Source of the DNA: Niabella drilacis | GTDB taxonomy: Bacteria > Bacteroidota > Bacteroidia > Chitinophagales > Chitinophagaceae | Assembly: GCF_900101395.1 (NCBI RefSeq) | Contig: NZ_FMZO01000011.1 | Coordinates: forward strand, 1-64,000 | Reading direction: 5' to 3' | DNA length: 64,000 bases | In this document: positions 36,089 through 44,890 of the stretch, in pieces | Position numbering within the stretch: the first letter of the stretch is position 1 | Layout of the letters: the number at the start of each line of letters is the position of its first letter | The notes under the pieces: generated by a model | Databases searched by the model: none | What the model saw: the letters and a program-made list of their open reading frames with translations, nothing else | What the model was told of the DNA's origin: nothing | Translations under genes and position numbers: made by a program

Positions 36089-36910
36089 ATGAAATTATTA
36101 CATGCTTCTTTCTATACAGCCTTGTTTGCTGCCATTCTGTTATTAGCCTCCTGTTCCAAAGACCCCGTTGAACCGGTATATGACCAGGGCCAGCTGGCGC
36201 AGCTGTCCGTTGAGTTTGACAATATCGTAGGCGGACAAAAACTGGTACTGAATACCGGATCCTATACCAATGCATTGAACCAGCAATACAACATACAGCT
36301 GCTGCAGTATTTTATCAGCAACATCCGGTTAAAAAAGGCCGATGGAACGGTCTATGCGGTCAACCAGGACAGCAGCTATTTCCTCATCCGGCAGGATGCC
36401 CCGGAAACAAAGTACGCCCGGGTAAAGGTTCCTGAAGGGAACTATACTTCGCTCACCTTCACGCTGGGCGTTGACAGCCTGCGAAGCACGATGGATATTG
36501 GCAAACGCACGGGGGTACTGGATCCGGGTGCAGACAACCATGACGGAATGTACTGGGGCTGGAACAGCGGGTATATCTTCTTTAAAATGGAAGGGATCGC
36601 CCCGCAGGCACCCGAGGACCCGACCGGCCAGCACAAATTCCGGTATCATATCGGTGGCTTTGGAGGCTACAGCGCACCTACCATCAATAACATCAAGGTC
36701 ATTACGATCGACCTCACGGCAAGGGGTATTGCCCAGGTGCGTAAGGACCGCTCTGCCAATATCCACCTGATGGTTGATATCTCAAAAGTGCTGAGCGGTA
36801 CTACCAATGTAAGTTTTGCCAGCAACCCACAGGTGATGTTCAGCGAATACAGCGTCAACATCGCCAACAATTATGCAAAGATGTTTGTGCACGATCATAC
36901 CGAAAATTAA
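36089..36910 (+). CDS. mbnP: MbnP-family copper-binding lipoprotein
   Basis: A 273-residue periplasmic lipoprotein with lipobox 'LLASC' near residue 22. It matches the MbnP family (earlier called the 'metallo-mystery pair' protein): 'LSVEFDNIVGGQKLVLN', 'YNIQLLQYFISNIRLKKADG', 'LTFTLGVDS', then the diagnostic 'DGMYWGWNSGYIFFKMEG' (about 152-169) and a 'YHIGGFGGY' strand. In the methanotroph MbnP, Cu(I) is bound with help from a Trp oxidised to kynurenine by the partner MbnH. Trp156 and Trp158 are candidate equivalents. The partner-type gene follows directly, supporting the call. The symbol is tentative. Confidence 0.8.
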   Translation: MKLLHASFYTALFAAILLLASCSKDPVEPVYDQGQLAQLSVEFDNIVGGQKLVLNTGSYTNALNQQYNIQLLQYFISNIRLKKADGTVYAVNQDSSYFLIRQDAPETKYARVKVPEGNYTSLTFTLGVDSLRSTMDIGKRTGVLDPGADNHDGMYWGWNSGYIFFKMEGIAPQAPEDPTGQHKFRYHIGGFGGYSAPTINNIKVITIDLTARGIAQVRKDRSANIHLMVDISKVLSGTTNVSFASNPQVMFSEYSVNIANNYAKMFVHDHTEN

Positions 36911-36914
36911 GAGC

Positions 36915-37964
36915 ATGAACCGGAAACATATTGCAGTGATCGTAACATTGATGGCACTGGTATTCGCCTGTTCACGCGGACTTCCGGATGCCGGAAAAGG
37001 AACGGAACCGTTCGCCGGGTTTCAGCAGCCCGGTAACTTTCCTGCCCCGGCATATCACTTTGAAACCAACCCGGTAACAAAGGACGGATTTGAACTGGGC
37101 AGGAAGCTCTTCTATGAACCCCGCCTTTCCCGCAACAATACCATCAGTTGCGGAAGTTGCCACATCCAGTCGTCGGCCTTTACCCAGCATGGACATGACG
37201 TAAGTCATGGTATTGATGACCGCCTGGGAAAGCGGAACACGCCTCCCATCATGAACCTGGCATGGAGCCCGCTGTTGATGTGGGACGGGGGCATCTTTGA
37301 CCTGGACCTGCAGCCGGTGGCCCCTATAACCACCCATGAGGAAATGGATGAGACCGTGGCTAATGTAGTAGCCAAATTGCAGGCCATGCCTGAATACCGG
37401 GTCCTGTTTAAAAAAGCATTCGGAACGGAGCAGGTCAATACCGCCAATCTGATGAAGGCCCTTTCCCAGTTTATGCTGCTTTGCATCAGCAGCCGGTCAA
37501 AATATGACAGCGTAATGCGCCATGAAGGCGGGGCCGCTTTTACAGCAGACGAAGCCGCCGGCCGTGTACTCGTGATCCGGAATTGCGGTGGCTGTCATAA
37601 GGAGCCCCTGTTCACTGATGGCTCATTCCGCAATAATGGCATTGGCGTTGGGGGCAATGACGACCAGGGGCGCTATGCGGTAACCCTGCTGCCGGAGGAC
37701 AAATATAAATTCAGGGTGCCTGGTCTGCGGAACCTGGCGTATACGGCGCCGTATATGCACGACGGCCGTTTTTATACATTGGATGCGGTGCTGGATCATT
37801 ATACAACGGGGGTAAAAGCAGGTCCCGGATTGGATCCGCTGCTTGCGGGGAACGGGCAACCGGGTATTCCGCTTACTGCGGAGCAACGCAAACAGATGCT
37901 GGCATTCCTGGCAACATTGAACGACAAGGCTTTTATTACAGACAAATTACTGGCGGAGCAATAG
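36915..37964 (+). CDS. mbnH: Diheme cytochrome c peroxidase family protein (MbnH-like)
   Basis: A 349-residue periplasmic lipoprotein (lipobox 'VFAC' near residue 16) of the CcpA/MauG diheme family. Heme sites are CGSCH (about 79-83) and CGGCH (about 224-228). 'LGRKLFYEPRLSRNNTISCGSC' and 'FRVPGLRNLAYTAPYMHDGRFYTLDAVLDHY' (in parts) are family signatures. It follows the MbnP gene by four bases, so it is most likely the MbnH-type enzyme that oxidises a Trp in MbnP, rather than a plain H2O2 peroxidase (inference from pairing). The ATG at 36915 gives the signal peptide; the longer frame from 36873 overlaps MbnP and is rejected. Confidence 0.85.
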   Translation: MNRKHIAVIVTLMALVFACSRGLPDAGKGTEPFAGFQQPGNFPAPAYHFETNPVTKDGFELGRKLFYEPRLSRNNTISCGSCHIQSSAFTQHGHDVSHGIDDRLGKRNTPPIMNLAWSPLLMWDGGIFDLDLQPVAPITTHEEMDETVANVVAKLQAMPEYRVLFKKAFGTEQVNTANLMKALSQFMLLCISSRSKYDSVMRHEGGAAFTADEAAGRVLVIRNCGGCHKEPLFTDGSFRNNGIGVGGNDDQGRYAVTLLPEDKYKFRVPGLRNLAYTAPYMHDGRFYTLDAVLDHYTTGVKAGPGLDPLLAGNGQPGIPLTAEQRKQMLAFLATLNDKAFITDKLLAEQ

Positions 37965-37998
37965 CGCCTGCCATCTGTCAAAAAAACAATAGATAGTA

Positions 37999-38931
37999 AT
38001 GAAAAAACAATGCATCAGAATCGTGCTTACTTTTTTGATATGCTGGATGGCTCCCAAGTCTTCCATCGCCTGTGATATCTGCGGTTGCGGCGTGGGCAAC
38101 GATTATATCGGCATCCTGCCGGATTTTCACAAACATATCTTTGGCGTCCGCTACCGGCACAATTCACTTTGGAGTCATCTGGGTGTGGGCGGGCAAAAAA
38201 CCTACCTTACGAGTTCGGAACACTACAATACGGTGGAAGCCTGGGGCGGCTGGAATATCACCGAAAAATTACGGGTAATGGCAGCGGTTCCCTACAGCAT
38301 CAACCGGCGCAGCAACGAGGAAGCTACCCGCACCAAAAGCGGTGTAGGCGATATAAGTCTTTCCGCGTTCTATCAGCTGATCAATAAACGCCAACCTGTG
38401 GGCAGCAAACTGCTGGTGCAGAGCCTTTGGCTGGGCGGTGGCGTAAAACTGGCCACCGGCTCCTATGACCCTGCAGACCGCAATGCATCCGGAGAAAGTG
38501 CCAATCTTTTTCAGCTGGGATCCGGCAGTACCGATTTTTCGCTGAACGGTATGTATGACCTGAGGGTGCAGGACGCGGGTATCAATCTTGGCGCATACTA
38601 CAAAATAAATACAGCCAACCGTTACGATTACCGTTACGGGAACAAGCTCAACCTGAATGCGCAGGCCTATTATAAATTCCGGATCGCCAACCAGCTGATG
38701 CTGGCGCCCAACGCCGGTGTTCAATATGAGCAGGCAGGAACGGATGTAGACAATGATGTACTGGTAACAGTGTCCGGCGGAAACCTCCTGATGGGTACGG
38801 CGGGGATCGAAACGGCCTATAAAAAGATCGCCATTGGCGCCAATTTTCAAACCCCGTTCTCGCAGAACCTGGCCAATGGTATTGTAAAGGCCAATAACCG
38901 GGTAATGGTGCACCTGTCCGTAGCGCTTTAA
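37999..38931 (+). CDS. Outer-membrane beta-barrel protein of the MbnP/MbnH operon
   Basis: A 310-residue exported protein. The signal peptide ends near residue 25, and the mature N-terminus carries a cysteine cluster 'ACDICGCGVG' that could bind metal. The rest is amphipathic beta-strand sequence ('GVRYRHNSLWSHLG', 'GGVKLATGS', 'VMVHLSVAL') as in the transporter-type outer-membrane barrels (OmpW/phenol-meta-like). It is the last gene of the operon. It may pass copper or a copper complex across the outer membrane or sense it (inference). Confidence 0.7.
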   Translation: MKKQCIRIVLTFLICWMAPKSSIACDICGCGVGNDYIGILPDFHKHIFGVRYRHNSLWSHLGVGGQKTYLTSSEHYNTVEAWGGWNITEKLRVMAAVPYSINRRSNEEATRTKSGVGDISLSAFYQLINKRQPVGSKLLVQSLWLGGGVKLATGSYDPADRNASGESANLFQLGSGSTDFSLNGMYDLRVQDAGINLGAYYKINTANRYDYRYGNKLNLNAQAYYKFRIANQLMLAPNAGVQYEQAGTDVDNDVLVTVSGGNLLMGTAGIETAYKKIAIGANFQTPFSQNLANGIVKANNRVMVHLSVAL

Positions 38932-38937
38932 GCCGGG

Positions 38938-40095
38938 TCATTCTGCCCAGCTCATGATATAATCAGGGTTCTCCAGCTCCAGTGCCTGCTGCGTGATCAT
39001 CAGCGGATGAAACGTGTCTACCATCACTGCCAGCTCCTTTGTTTCGCGGGTGCCAATGCTTTTTTCCACAGCACCGGGATGCGGCCCGTGGGGTATACCT
39101 GCAGGGTGAAGGGTGATCATTCCCCGCGTAACATGTTTACGGCTCATAAAATCACCATCCACATAATAGATCACCTCATCGCTGTCGATATTGCTGTGGT
39201 TATAAGGCGCCGGTATCGCCTGCGGATGATAATCAAATAAACGGGGCACAAAAGAACAAACCACAAAGGCACTCGTTTCAAAGGTCTGGTGCACGGGTGG
39301 TGGCTGATGCACCCTCCCGGTAATGGGCTCAAAATCATGAATGGAAAAGATAAAAGGATAACAGCAGCCATCCCAGCCGATCACATCAAAAGGATGGGTG
39401 CCATAGTGCAGTCCGTAAAGCAAGCCTTTTTTTTTAGCGCGGATCAGGAAATCGCCTTTTTCATCCGTTGTCACCAGGTTTACGGGCGGCCGGATATCGC
39501 GCTCGCAATAGGGGGCATGTTCCATCAGCTGCCCGTATTGGCTGAGGTAGCGTTTGGGAAACCGCAGGGGAGTGAACGATTCAACGATGAACAACCGGTT
39601 ATGCGTATCGTTAAAATGGATCTGGTAGATGGTGCCCCTGGGCAGTACGATATAATCGCCATAACCAAAAGGGAGATCGCCGTACTGGGTTTTGACCACG
39701 CCGGAACCTTCATGTATAAAAAGCAGTTCATCCCCATCGGTGTTCTTATAAAAATAATCCGTCATGCTTTGCCGGGGCGCAGCCAGCACAAGATGGCAGT
39801 CGTTGTTGACCAGTACCGGCACGCGGCTTTCTAAAAAATCCTCCGCCGGCTCTATCTTAAAGCCCTCAAAACAACGGTGCTGCAGCATTTTTTCTTCAGC
39901 GATACGGGGACTTACATCCCGTTGCGGCTCCGTTCTGATGATCTGTGTAGGAGGGTGGCAATGGTATAACAATGCATAATCATTGCTGAACCCCTCTGTA
40001 GAAAAAAGTTGTTCGCTGTAAAGCCCGCCATCGGGTTTCCGGAACTGGGTATGGCGTTTATGCGGGATCGCTCCCAATGTATGATAATGTGGCAT
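38938..40095 (-). CDS. hmgA: Homogentisate 1,2-dioxygenase
   Basis: A 385-residue cupin iron dioxygenase that opens the ring of homogentisate to maleylacetoacetate in tyrosine and phenylalanine catabolism. Typical sequence includes 'YSEQLFSTEGFSNDYALLYHCHPPT', 'LLFIHEGSGVVKTQYGDLPFGYGDYIVLPRGT' (both in parts), 'HDFEPITGRVHQPPPVHQTFE' and 'GMITLHPAGIPHGPHPGAVE' with the His and Glu iron ligands. The family start 'MPHYHTLGAIPHKRHTQF' fixes the ATG at 40095; the longer open frame upstream is non-coding. It is divergent from hppD, the preceding pathway step, and ends six bases from the converging barrel gene. Confidence 0.92.
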   Translation of the reverse strand: MPHYHTLGAIPHKRHTQFRKPDGGLYSEQLFSTEGFSNDYALLYHCHPPTQIIRTEPQRDVSPRIAEEKMLQHRCFEGFKIEPAEDFLESRVPVLVNNDCHLVLAAPRQSMTDYFYKNTDGDELLFIHEGSGVVKTQYGDLPFGYGDYIVLPRGTIYQIHFNDTHNRLFIVESFTPLRFPKRYLSQYGQLMEHAPYCERDIRPPVNLVTTDEKGDFLIRAKKKGLLYGLHYGTHPFDVIGWDGCCYPFIFSIHDFEPITGRVHQPPPVHQTFETSAFVVCSFVPRLFDYHPQAIPAPYNHSNIDSDEVIYYVDGDFMSRKHVTRGMITLHPAGIPHGPHPGAVEKSIGTRETKELAVMVDTFHPLMITQQALELENPDYIMSWAE

Positions 40096-40549
40096 GGGGA
40101 ATGTAAAATTTAAAATGATGATTTTGGAATGATGACCGGTGTAATACCAGCTGCGGCCCAAATGGCATCGGTCTTGCGTCGCAATCACGTTGTCTGTGGT
40201 GCAGGTGGCATCATACACCGGCCTGTGCGGCATCAATCCCTTACGCTCGCATGGCAAGGGTGGCCATCAGGAAATAAAATTTCCATTGACGTTTATCGAT
40301 CGGGTATATGAAATTTCTGAAGTAAGGCATGGGGAAATTTCTGATACAAAATTACCACATTTAGTAAAATAACGTACATTTGTTATTATTTTTAAAGTGC
40401 GGCCCGATTATCCATATAAAGTTTTCCCAGATAAGCGCATCAATTATGTGCTGCTGATAGAAGCACTGTCTACAGACCGAAGCTGCTAACGGTCCGCTAT
40501 CCTTTATGCTTCCCGCCCGCGGGACTTCTTTTACCTTAAAATTATCGTT
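40096..40549. other. Divergent promoter region between hmgA and hppD
   Basis: 454 bases without a supported gene. TACATTTG (40375-40382, plus strand) and TAATTTTG (40347-40354, minus strand) both match the TAnnTTTG -7 consensus and overlap the same A/T-rich stretch. This suggests back-to-back promoters with long leaders (about 160 and 240 bases). Neither has a clear -33 box. Leader structures were not identified. Confidence 0.45.
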
Positions 40550-41680
40550 ATGTCTGATACAAATCTTATGGCATCAGCGGCTGCGCCCGCTGTTGATTTT
40601 CTACCGTTGCAAGGCACAGATTATGTTGAATTTTATGTAGGCAATGCCAAACAGGCTGCACATTTTTATAAAACGGCCTTCGGGTTCCAATCCCTGGCCT
40701 ATTCCGGTCCGGAAACCGGTGTAAAAGAAAAAGCCAGCTACGTGGTGCGCCAGAACAAACTCACTTTTGTATTCACCACCCCTATAAAGAACTGTGCAGA
40801 AATAGAAGCACATCTTACCCGCCACGGCGACGGCGTGCGGATGCTGGCGCTGCGCGTGGATGACGCCACCGATGCCTGGGAACAAACCACCAGGCGTGGC
40901 GGCAAAAGTTATATGAAACCGGTAAAAACAGCGGATGCACAGGGGGAAGTGATCATGAGTGGCATCCACACTTATGGCGATACCATCCACCTTTTTATCG
41001 AACGGAAAAATTACAAAGGCCCCTTTCTCCCTGGTTATAAGAAATGGGAGAGCCGTTATAATCCACCAGGTACAGGGTTACTATATGTAGACCATTGCGT
41101 GGGTAACGTAGGCTGGAACCAGATGAATAAATGGGTACAATTTTATGAGGATGTGATGGGCTTCCGGAATATCTTATCCTTTGACGATACCGATATCTCC
41201 ACTGAATATTCCGCGCTCATGAGCAAGGTGATGAGCAATGGCAACGGGTTTGTAAAGTTCCCGATCAATGAACCGGCGGAGGGAAAGAAAAAATCACAGG
41301 TAGAGGAATACCTGGAGTTCTATAATGGGGAGGGGGTGCAGCATGTAGCGCTGGCCACCCATAATATCATTGAAACAGTAACGGCGCTGCAGGGCCGCGG
41401 CGTGGAGTTTCTGAAGATACCGGACAATTATTATGATACCGTGCTGGATCGGGTGGGTGCCATCGATGAGGACCTGCTGCCGCTAAAAGAGCTGGGGATC
41501 CTCATCGACCGGGATGAAGAAGGATACCTGTTGCAGATATTTTCAAAACCCGTGGAAGACCGTCCCACGCTGTTCTTTGAGATCATCCAGCGCAAAGGCG
41601 CCAAAAGCTTTGGGAAAGGCAATTTTAAAGCCTTGTTTGAAGCACTGGAGCGGGAACAGGAATCCAGGGGGAACCTGTAG
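40550..41680 (+). CDS. hppD: 4-hydroxyphenylpyruvate dioxygenase
   Basis: A 376-residue iron dioxygenase that converts 4-hydroxyphenylpyruvate to homogentisate. It has two VOC-fold halves (about 18-150 and 170-350). Iron ligands are in 'YVDHCVGNVG' (His), 'VQHVALATHNI' (His) and 'PTLFFEIIQRKGAKSFGKGNF' (Glu). The C-terminal helix and 'GFGKGNFKALFE'-type ending are diagnostic. Its product is the HmgA substrate. The aminotransferase gene follows after 176 bases. Confidence 0.95.
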   Translation: MSDTNLMASAAAPAVDFLPLQGTDYVEFYVGNAKQAAHFYKTAFGFQSLAYSGPETGVKEKASYVVRQNKLTFVFTTPIKNCAEIEAHLTRHGDGVRMLALRVDDATDAWEQTTRRGGKSYMKPVKTADAQGEVIMSGIHTYGDTIHLFIERKNYKGPFLPGYKKWESRYNPPGTGLLYVDHCVGNVGWNQMNKWVQFYEDVMGFRNILSFDDTDISTEYSALMSKVMSNGNGFVKFPINEPAEGKKKSQVEEYLEFYNGEGVQHVALATHNIIETVTALQGRGVEFLKIPDNYYDTVLDRVGAIDEDLLPLKELGILIDRDEEGYLLQIFSKPVEDRPTLFFEIIQRKGAKSFGKGNFKALFEALEREQESRGNL

Positions 41681-41856
41681 ACGCTGGTCAACGGGCAATT
41701 AAGCGCGTTCGGTTTTACATACTACTGTTATGTTAAGCATAAAAAGGCGTACTATAGTTGCCACAGAAACGCGGAAGCATAGAAAAGAACTCAGTGATTC
41801 TGTGTATTCAGTGGCGGCAAAACAGACTTAACATCACACTACATTGCACATTTTAT

Positions 41857-43128
41857 ATGCAACATTCTACATCTCAACTAAAGCTCTCGCAATTAGCAGC
41901 ATCGATACCAGGGTCGGCCATACTGGCTTTTAGTAATGCCGTAAAGGAACGCATCCGCAACGGTGAAAAGATCTATAATCTTACCGTTGGCGATTTTGAC
42001 CCTTCGGTGTTCCCGATTCCCCGGGTACTGGAGGAAGCCATTATTGACGCTTACCGGAACCGGCAGACGAATTACCCGCTGGCCGAGGGAAATGCCGACC
42101 TGAGAGAAACCCTTTCCTCATTTATAGCGGATGTTCAGGGGCTGTGCTATCCCGCATCGGATATACTGGTGGCAGCCGGCGGGCGCCCGCTGATCTATGC
42201 GGCTTACCAGGTCATCGTGGATCCGGGCGATAAAGTGATCTATCCCGTACCCTCATGGAATAACAATTATTATGTACAGCTTACAAAAGGCCATCACTGC
42301 CGGATTGAAACCCGGCCGGAACATCATTTTATGCCGGTAGCGGAAGAAATAGCTCCACATATAAGCGATGCCGTCCTGCTGGCCCTTTGTTCCCCGCAAA
42401 ACCCAACGGGCACCTGTTATACCGCTGATCAGCTAAAAGATGTTTGCCGGCTGGTGGTCAAAGAAAATGAGCGGCGCGGGCCCGGGAAAAAAAAACTGTA
42501 CATCCTGTACGACCAGATCTATCACCTGCTTACGCATCAGCAAACGGAGCATGCGGATCCGGTTTCTGTCTTCCCCCGCGTAAAGCCTTATTGTATTTAT
42601 GTAGATGCGATCAGCAAGGGCTTTGCAGCCACAGGGGTACGCGTGGGCTGGGGTTATGGCCCGGAGCCTGTCATTGCAAAAATGAAGGCCGTGCTGAGCC
42701 ATGTGGGCGCCTGGGCGCCGATGGCCGAGCAAAAAGCCGTTGCCTCTTTTTTACAATCCCGGGATGCCGTTAAACAGTTCCTGGATCCCTTCAAAAAAGA
42801 GCTCTTTGACCGGCTGCAGCAGATCTATAACGCCATCCGGCTATTTAAACGGGAAGGGCTGCCGGTAGATGCCATTGCACCCCAGGCGTCCATTTACCTG
42901 ACTGTAAAGATCGATATACCGGGTGATGCTTCAGCGCTGTTGCTGAACGGGGCGGGCATCGCCCTGCTTCCTTTTTCCGTTTTTGGCGCTACCAAAAGTA
43001 AAAAATGGTACCGTTTGAGTGTGGGCACCTGCCGGAAAGAAGCGATCAGTCCCATGCTCCGGGCATTTAAAAAAATTTTACAGGAGAACGGGGAGCCGGC
43101 GCATCACTCCAGATCCCGGGAGGCATAA
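41857..43128 (+). CDS. Class I/II aminotransferase (probable aromatic aminotransferase)
   Basis: A 423-residue PLP enzyme of fold type I. Motifs are 'YNLTVGDFDPSVFPIP', 'NYPLAEGNADLRETL', 'VAAGGRPLIYAAYQVIVDPGD' (in parts), 'CSPQNPTGTCY', 'YDQIYHLLTH' and the PLP lysine in 'AISKGFAATGVRVGWGYG'. With hppD and hmgA alongside, it probably transaminates tyrosine to 4-hydroxyphenylpyruvate, the first step of the pathway; aspartate specificity cannot be excluded. The ATG at 41857 (MQHSTSQLKLSQLAASIPGS) matches relatives; the open frame from 41758 is longer without support. Confidence 0.85.
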   Translation: MQHSTSQLKLSQLAASIPGSAILAFSNAVKERIRNGEKIYNLTVGDFDPSVFPIPRVLEEAIIDAYRNRQTNYPLAEGNADLRETLSSFIADVQGLCYPASDILVAAGGRPLIYAAYQVIVDPGDKVIYPVPSWNNNYYVQLTKGHHCRIETRPEHHFMPVAEEIAPHISDAVLLALCSPQNPTGTCYTADQLKDVCRLVVKENERRGPGKKKLYILYDQIYHLLTHQQTEHADPVSVFPRVKPYCIYVDAISKGFAATGVRVGWGYGPEPVIAKMKAVLSHVGAWAPMAEQKAVASFLQSRDAVKQFLDPFKKELFDRLQQIYNAIRLFKREGLPVDAIAPQASIYLTVKIDIPGDASALLLNGAGIALLPFSVFGATKSKKWYRLSVGTCRKEAISPMLRAFKKILQENGEPAHHSRSREA

Positions 43129-43161
43129 AAAAACCGCCCCGATCAGATCGGGACGGCGGTT
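43126..43161 (-). terminator. Terminator of the small lipoprotein gene
   Basis: AACCGCC (43132-43138) pairs with GGCGGTT, extended by CCGAT/ATCGG after a two-base bulge. On the minus strand seven T residues follow. The run overlaps the stop codon of the converging aminotransferase gene. Confidence 0.75.
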
Positions 43162-43189
43162 AATAACCTTTTGCTAAAGTATAACTAAA

Positions 43190-43393
43190 TTATTTTTTAG
43201 TTGTATCTGCAGCAGGAGCTTTAGCAGCTGTATCTTGACCGGCAGGAGCTACTGTAGTATCAGGAGTAGGAGCCGGAGGAGGAGTTACATTCAGGGAAGT
43301 ATCAGCACCTGGAGTTTCTTCAGTTTTAGTTTCAGAACTGTTACAAGCTGCGAAAGAAACTGCGATCAGAGCAATTGCAAATAATTTTTTCAT
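43190..43393 (-). CDS. Small Ala/Thr/Pro-rich lipoprotein
   Basis: 67 residues. A short signal peptide ends in a lipobox 'SFAAC' near residue 17. The mature part is low-complexity, made of Thr, Pro, Ala, Glu and Asp with 'PPPAPTPDTTVAP', and ends TKK. It is probably an abundant small surface or periplasmic lipoprotein; the function is unknown. It has its own terminator. A candidate TAATTTTA box lies about 20-30 bases upstream. Confidence 0.7.
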   Translation of the reverse strand: MKKLFAIALIAVSFAACNSSETKTEETPGADTSLNVTPPPAPTPDTTVAPAGQDTAAKAPAADTTKK

Positions 43394-43552
43394 TGTTTGT
43401 TTTTTTAATTTAAAATTATAATTTGATATTAATACTGGTTTTGAAAAAAGGTAACCGGTTTCAATGAAAAAATATTTTTATTACAATATTATGATTGTCA
43501 ACTTAATATGAATTATTTAAAAAAAAATATCTTAAAAACCAGCCGGGCAGGG

Positions 43553-44020
43553 TCACAAAACCGGGTTCTGGCGTACCAGGCTATTGAATTTCACAGAGGA
43601 TTCCTCCTCTTTTCCGATCAGGTCGCTCAGGGTGATCTGTACCAGCAGCTTGTCAATAGTCAGCTGTAATATCTGCCACAGCGACCGGGCAGAACAGTCT
43701 ACCGAATTGGTACAGAACCGCATATTCCCCTTGTGTGCACCGCAAAAGCTGGTATCAAATAATACACCTCCCAGGGCATCGAGCACCTCTTTTATAATGA
43801 TTTCGCCGGCTGGCCGGGCAAGAATGTATCCCCCCTTGTTACCGGGAGTACTGCGGATAAAGTTTGCCATGCGCAGGGTACGGGCAATTTTTGCCGCATA
43901 ATGCGTGGTCAGTCCTTCGGCATCGCTGAGCTGGGGAATGCTTAATCCCTCTTCATCTTTACAGGCGGCGAGCCTGATCAGGATCCTCAAGCCATATTCT
44001 TCCTGTGCGGTAATTTTCAT
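43553..44020 (-). CDS. Rrf2-family transcriptional regulator (Fe-S sensing type)
   Basis: A 155-residue winged-helix DNA-binding protein. 'KITAQEEYGLRILIRLAA' and 'GLTTHYAAKIARTLRMANFIRSTPGNKGGYILARPAGEI' (in parts) form the Rrf2 winged helix. Three cysteines, in 'SFCGAHKGNMRFCTNSVDC', spaced 9 and 5 residues apart, fit the Fe-S cluster site of IscR-type members. It is the last gene of the suf group and probably adjusts suf transcription to cluster supply, as IscR does (inference). Confidence 0.87.
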   Translation of the reverse strand: MKITAQEEYGLRILIRLAACKDEEGLSIPQLSDAEGLTTHYAAKIARTLRMANFIRSTPGNKGGYILARPAGEIIIKEVLDALGGVLFDTSFCGAHKGNMRFCTNSVDCSARSLWQILQLTIDKLLVQITLSDLIGKEEESSVKFNSLVRQNPVL

Positions 44021-44063
44021 TTTAATAATTTTTCCCGGATTCCCTGTTCCTTTTTATACTGTT

Positions 44064-44375
44064 TTATAAGAATCCCAATTCCAGTTGGGCTATTTCACTC
44101 ATCATACTTTTGTTCCATGCCGGATCCCAGGTTATGGTTACCTCTACATCGCTTACGCCCTCTATGGCACGGATCTTTTGGTCTACCTCCACCGGTAGCG
44201 ACTGCGCTGCAGGGCAGGAGGGCGCCGTAAGCGTCATCAGGATTTTTACATAGTTATGATCCAGCACCTCTATTTTATAGATCAGTCCCAGCTCATAAAT
44301 GTTTACCGGTAACTCAGGATCAAATACGGTTTGCAGTTCCTTAATAACTTTTTCTTCTATTGTATCCGGTTCCAT
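44064..44375 (-). CDS. MIP18/DUF59 family Fe-S assembly protein (SufT-like)
   Basis: A 103-residue protein of the MIP18 (DUF59) family, which helps deliver Fe-S clusters to target proteins. 'VFDPELPVNIYELGLIYKIEV' and 'MTLTAPSCPAAQSLP' are diagnostic, the latter with the conserved Cys. It lies between sufE and the Rrf2 gene, the usual place in Bacteroidota suf operons. Confidence 0.9.
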   Translation of the reverse strand: MEPDTIEEKVIKELQTVFDPELPVNIYELGLIYKIEVLDHNYVKILMTLTAPSCPAAQSLPVEVDQKIRAIEGVSDVEVTITWDPAWNKSMMSEIAQLELGFL

Positions 44376-44420
44376 ATTTTTTTGTTTAAACCCGCCCGGA
44401 TGACCCGGTTGGATGGGGTG

Positions 44421-44465
44421 AAGTTTAACGTTAAACCTTAAGCGTTGAACTTTGAACCTTTAAAT
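44421..44465. repeat. Heptad array overlapping the 3' end of sufE
   Basis: tttaacg, ttaaacc, ttaagcg, ttgaact and ttgaacc follow at a 7-base period. The array includes the sufE stop codon and encodes the last residues of SufE (KGSKFNA). Confidence 0.7.
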
Positions 44466-44890
44466 GCCAGCGCGTAATGCTTCATTTGTTTAACCATTGC
44501 CCGCAACCCGTTGGACCGGGTCTGCGCCAGGTGGCTCGTCATGCCGATCTTATTGATGAAGTCCATATCCGCATCCAGGATCTCATCGGGGGTATGATGG
44601 GAGAGTACGCGGATGAGCATACTGATCAATCCTTTTACGATGATGGCATCGCTTTCTGCTTTATAAATTACTTTGCCGCCGATATAGTCCGCTACCAGCC
44701 ATACCGTAGACTGACAGCCCTTTACTTTGTTCTCCTCTTTTTTAAAGGCATCATCCAGCGGGGGTAATTTCTTGCCCAGGTCAATGATGTATTCGTATTT
44801 ATCGTCCCAGGAATCGAAGAGTGAAAAGTCTTCAACGATCTCCTGTTCTATTTCGGGTATGCTTTTACTGTTCGTCATCTTTAAACTCAT
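44438..44890 (-). CDS. sufE: SufE-like sulfur acceptor protein
   Basis: A 150-residue protein that accepts persulfide sulfur from SufS and passes it to the SufBCD scaffold. 'EQEIVEDFSLFDSWDDKYEYIIDLGKKLPPL' (in parts) and the catalytic Cys in 'NKVKGCQSTVWL' are diagnostic; 'IRVLSHHTPDEIL' continues the family pattern. Its ATG overlaps the stop of the upstream secreted-protein gene by four bases (ATGA type). Its last seven codons lie in a heptad repeat array, so the tail KGSKFNA is repeat-derived. Confidence 0.93.
   Translation of the reverse strand: MSLKMTNSKSIPEIEQEIVEDFSLFDSWDDKYEYIIDLGKKLPPLDDAFKKEENKVKGCQSTVWLVADYIGGKVIYKAESDAIIVKGLISMLIRVLSHHTPDEILDADMDFINKIGMTSHLAQTRSNGLRAMVKQMKHYALAFKGSKFNA

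Noticed and set aside
36873-36914. Earlier start of the MbnH-like gene
   Set aside because: It overlaps the end of the MbnP gene and places 14 residues before a clear signal peptide; the ATG at 36915 is preferred.
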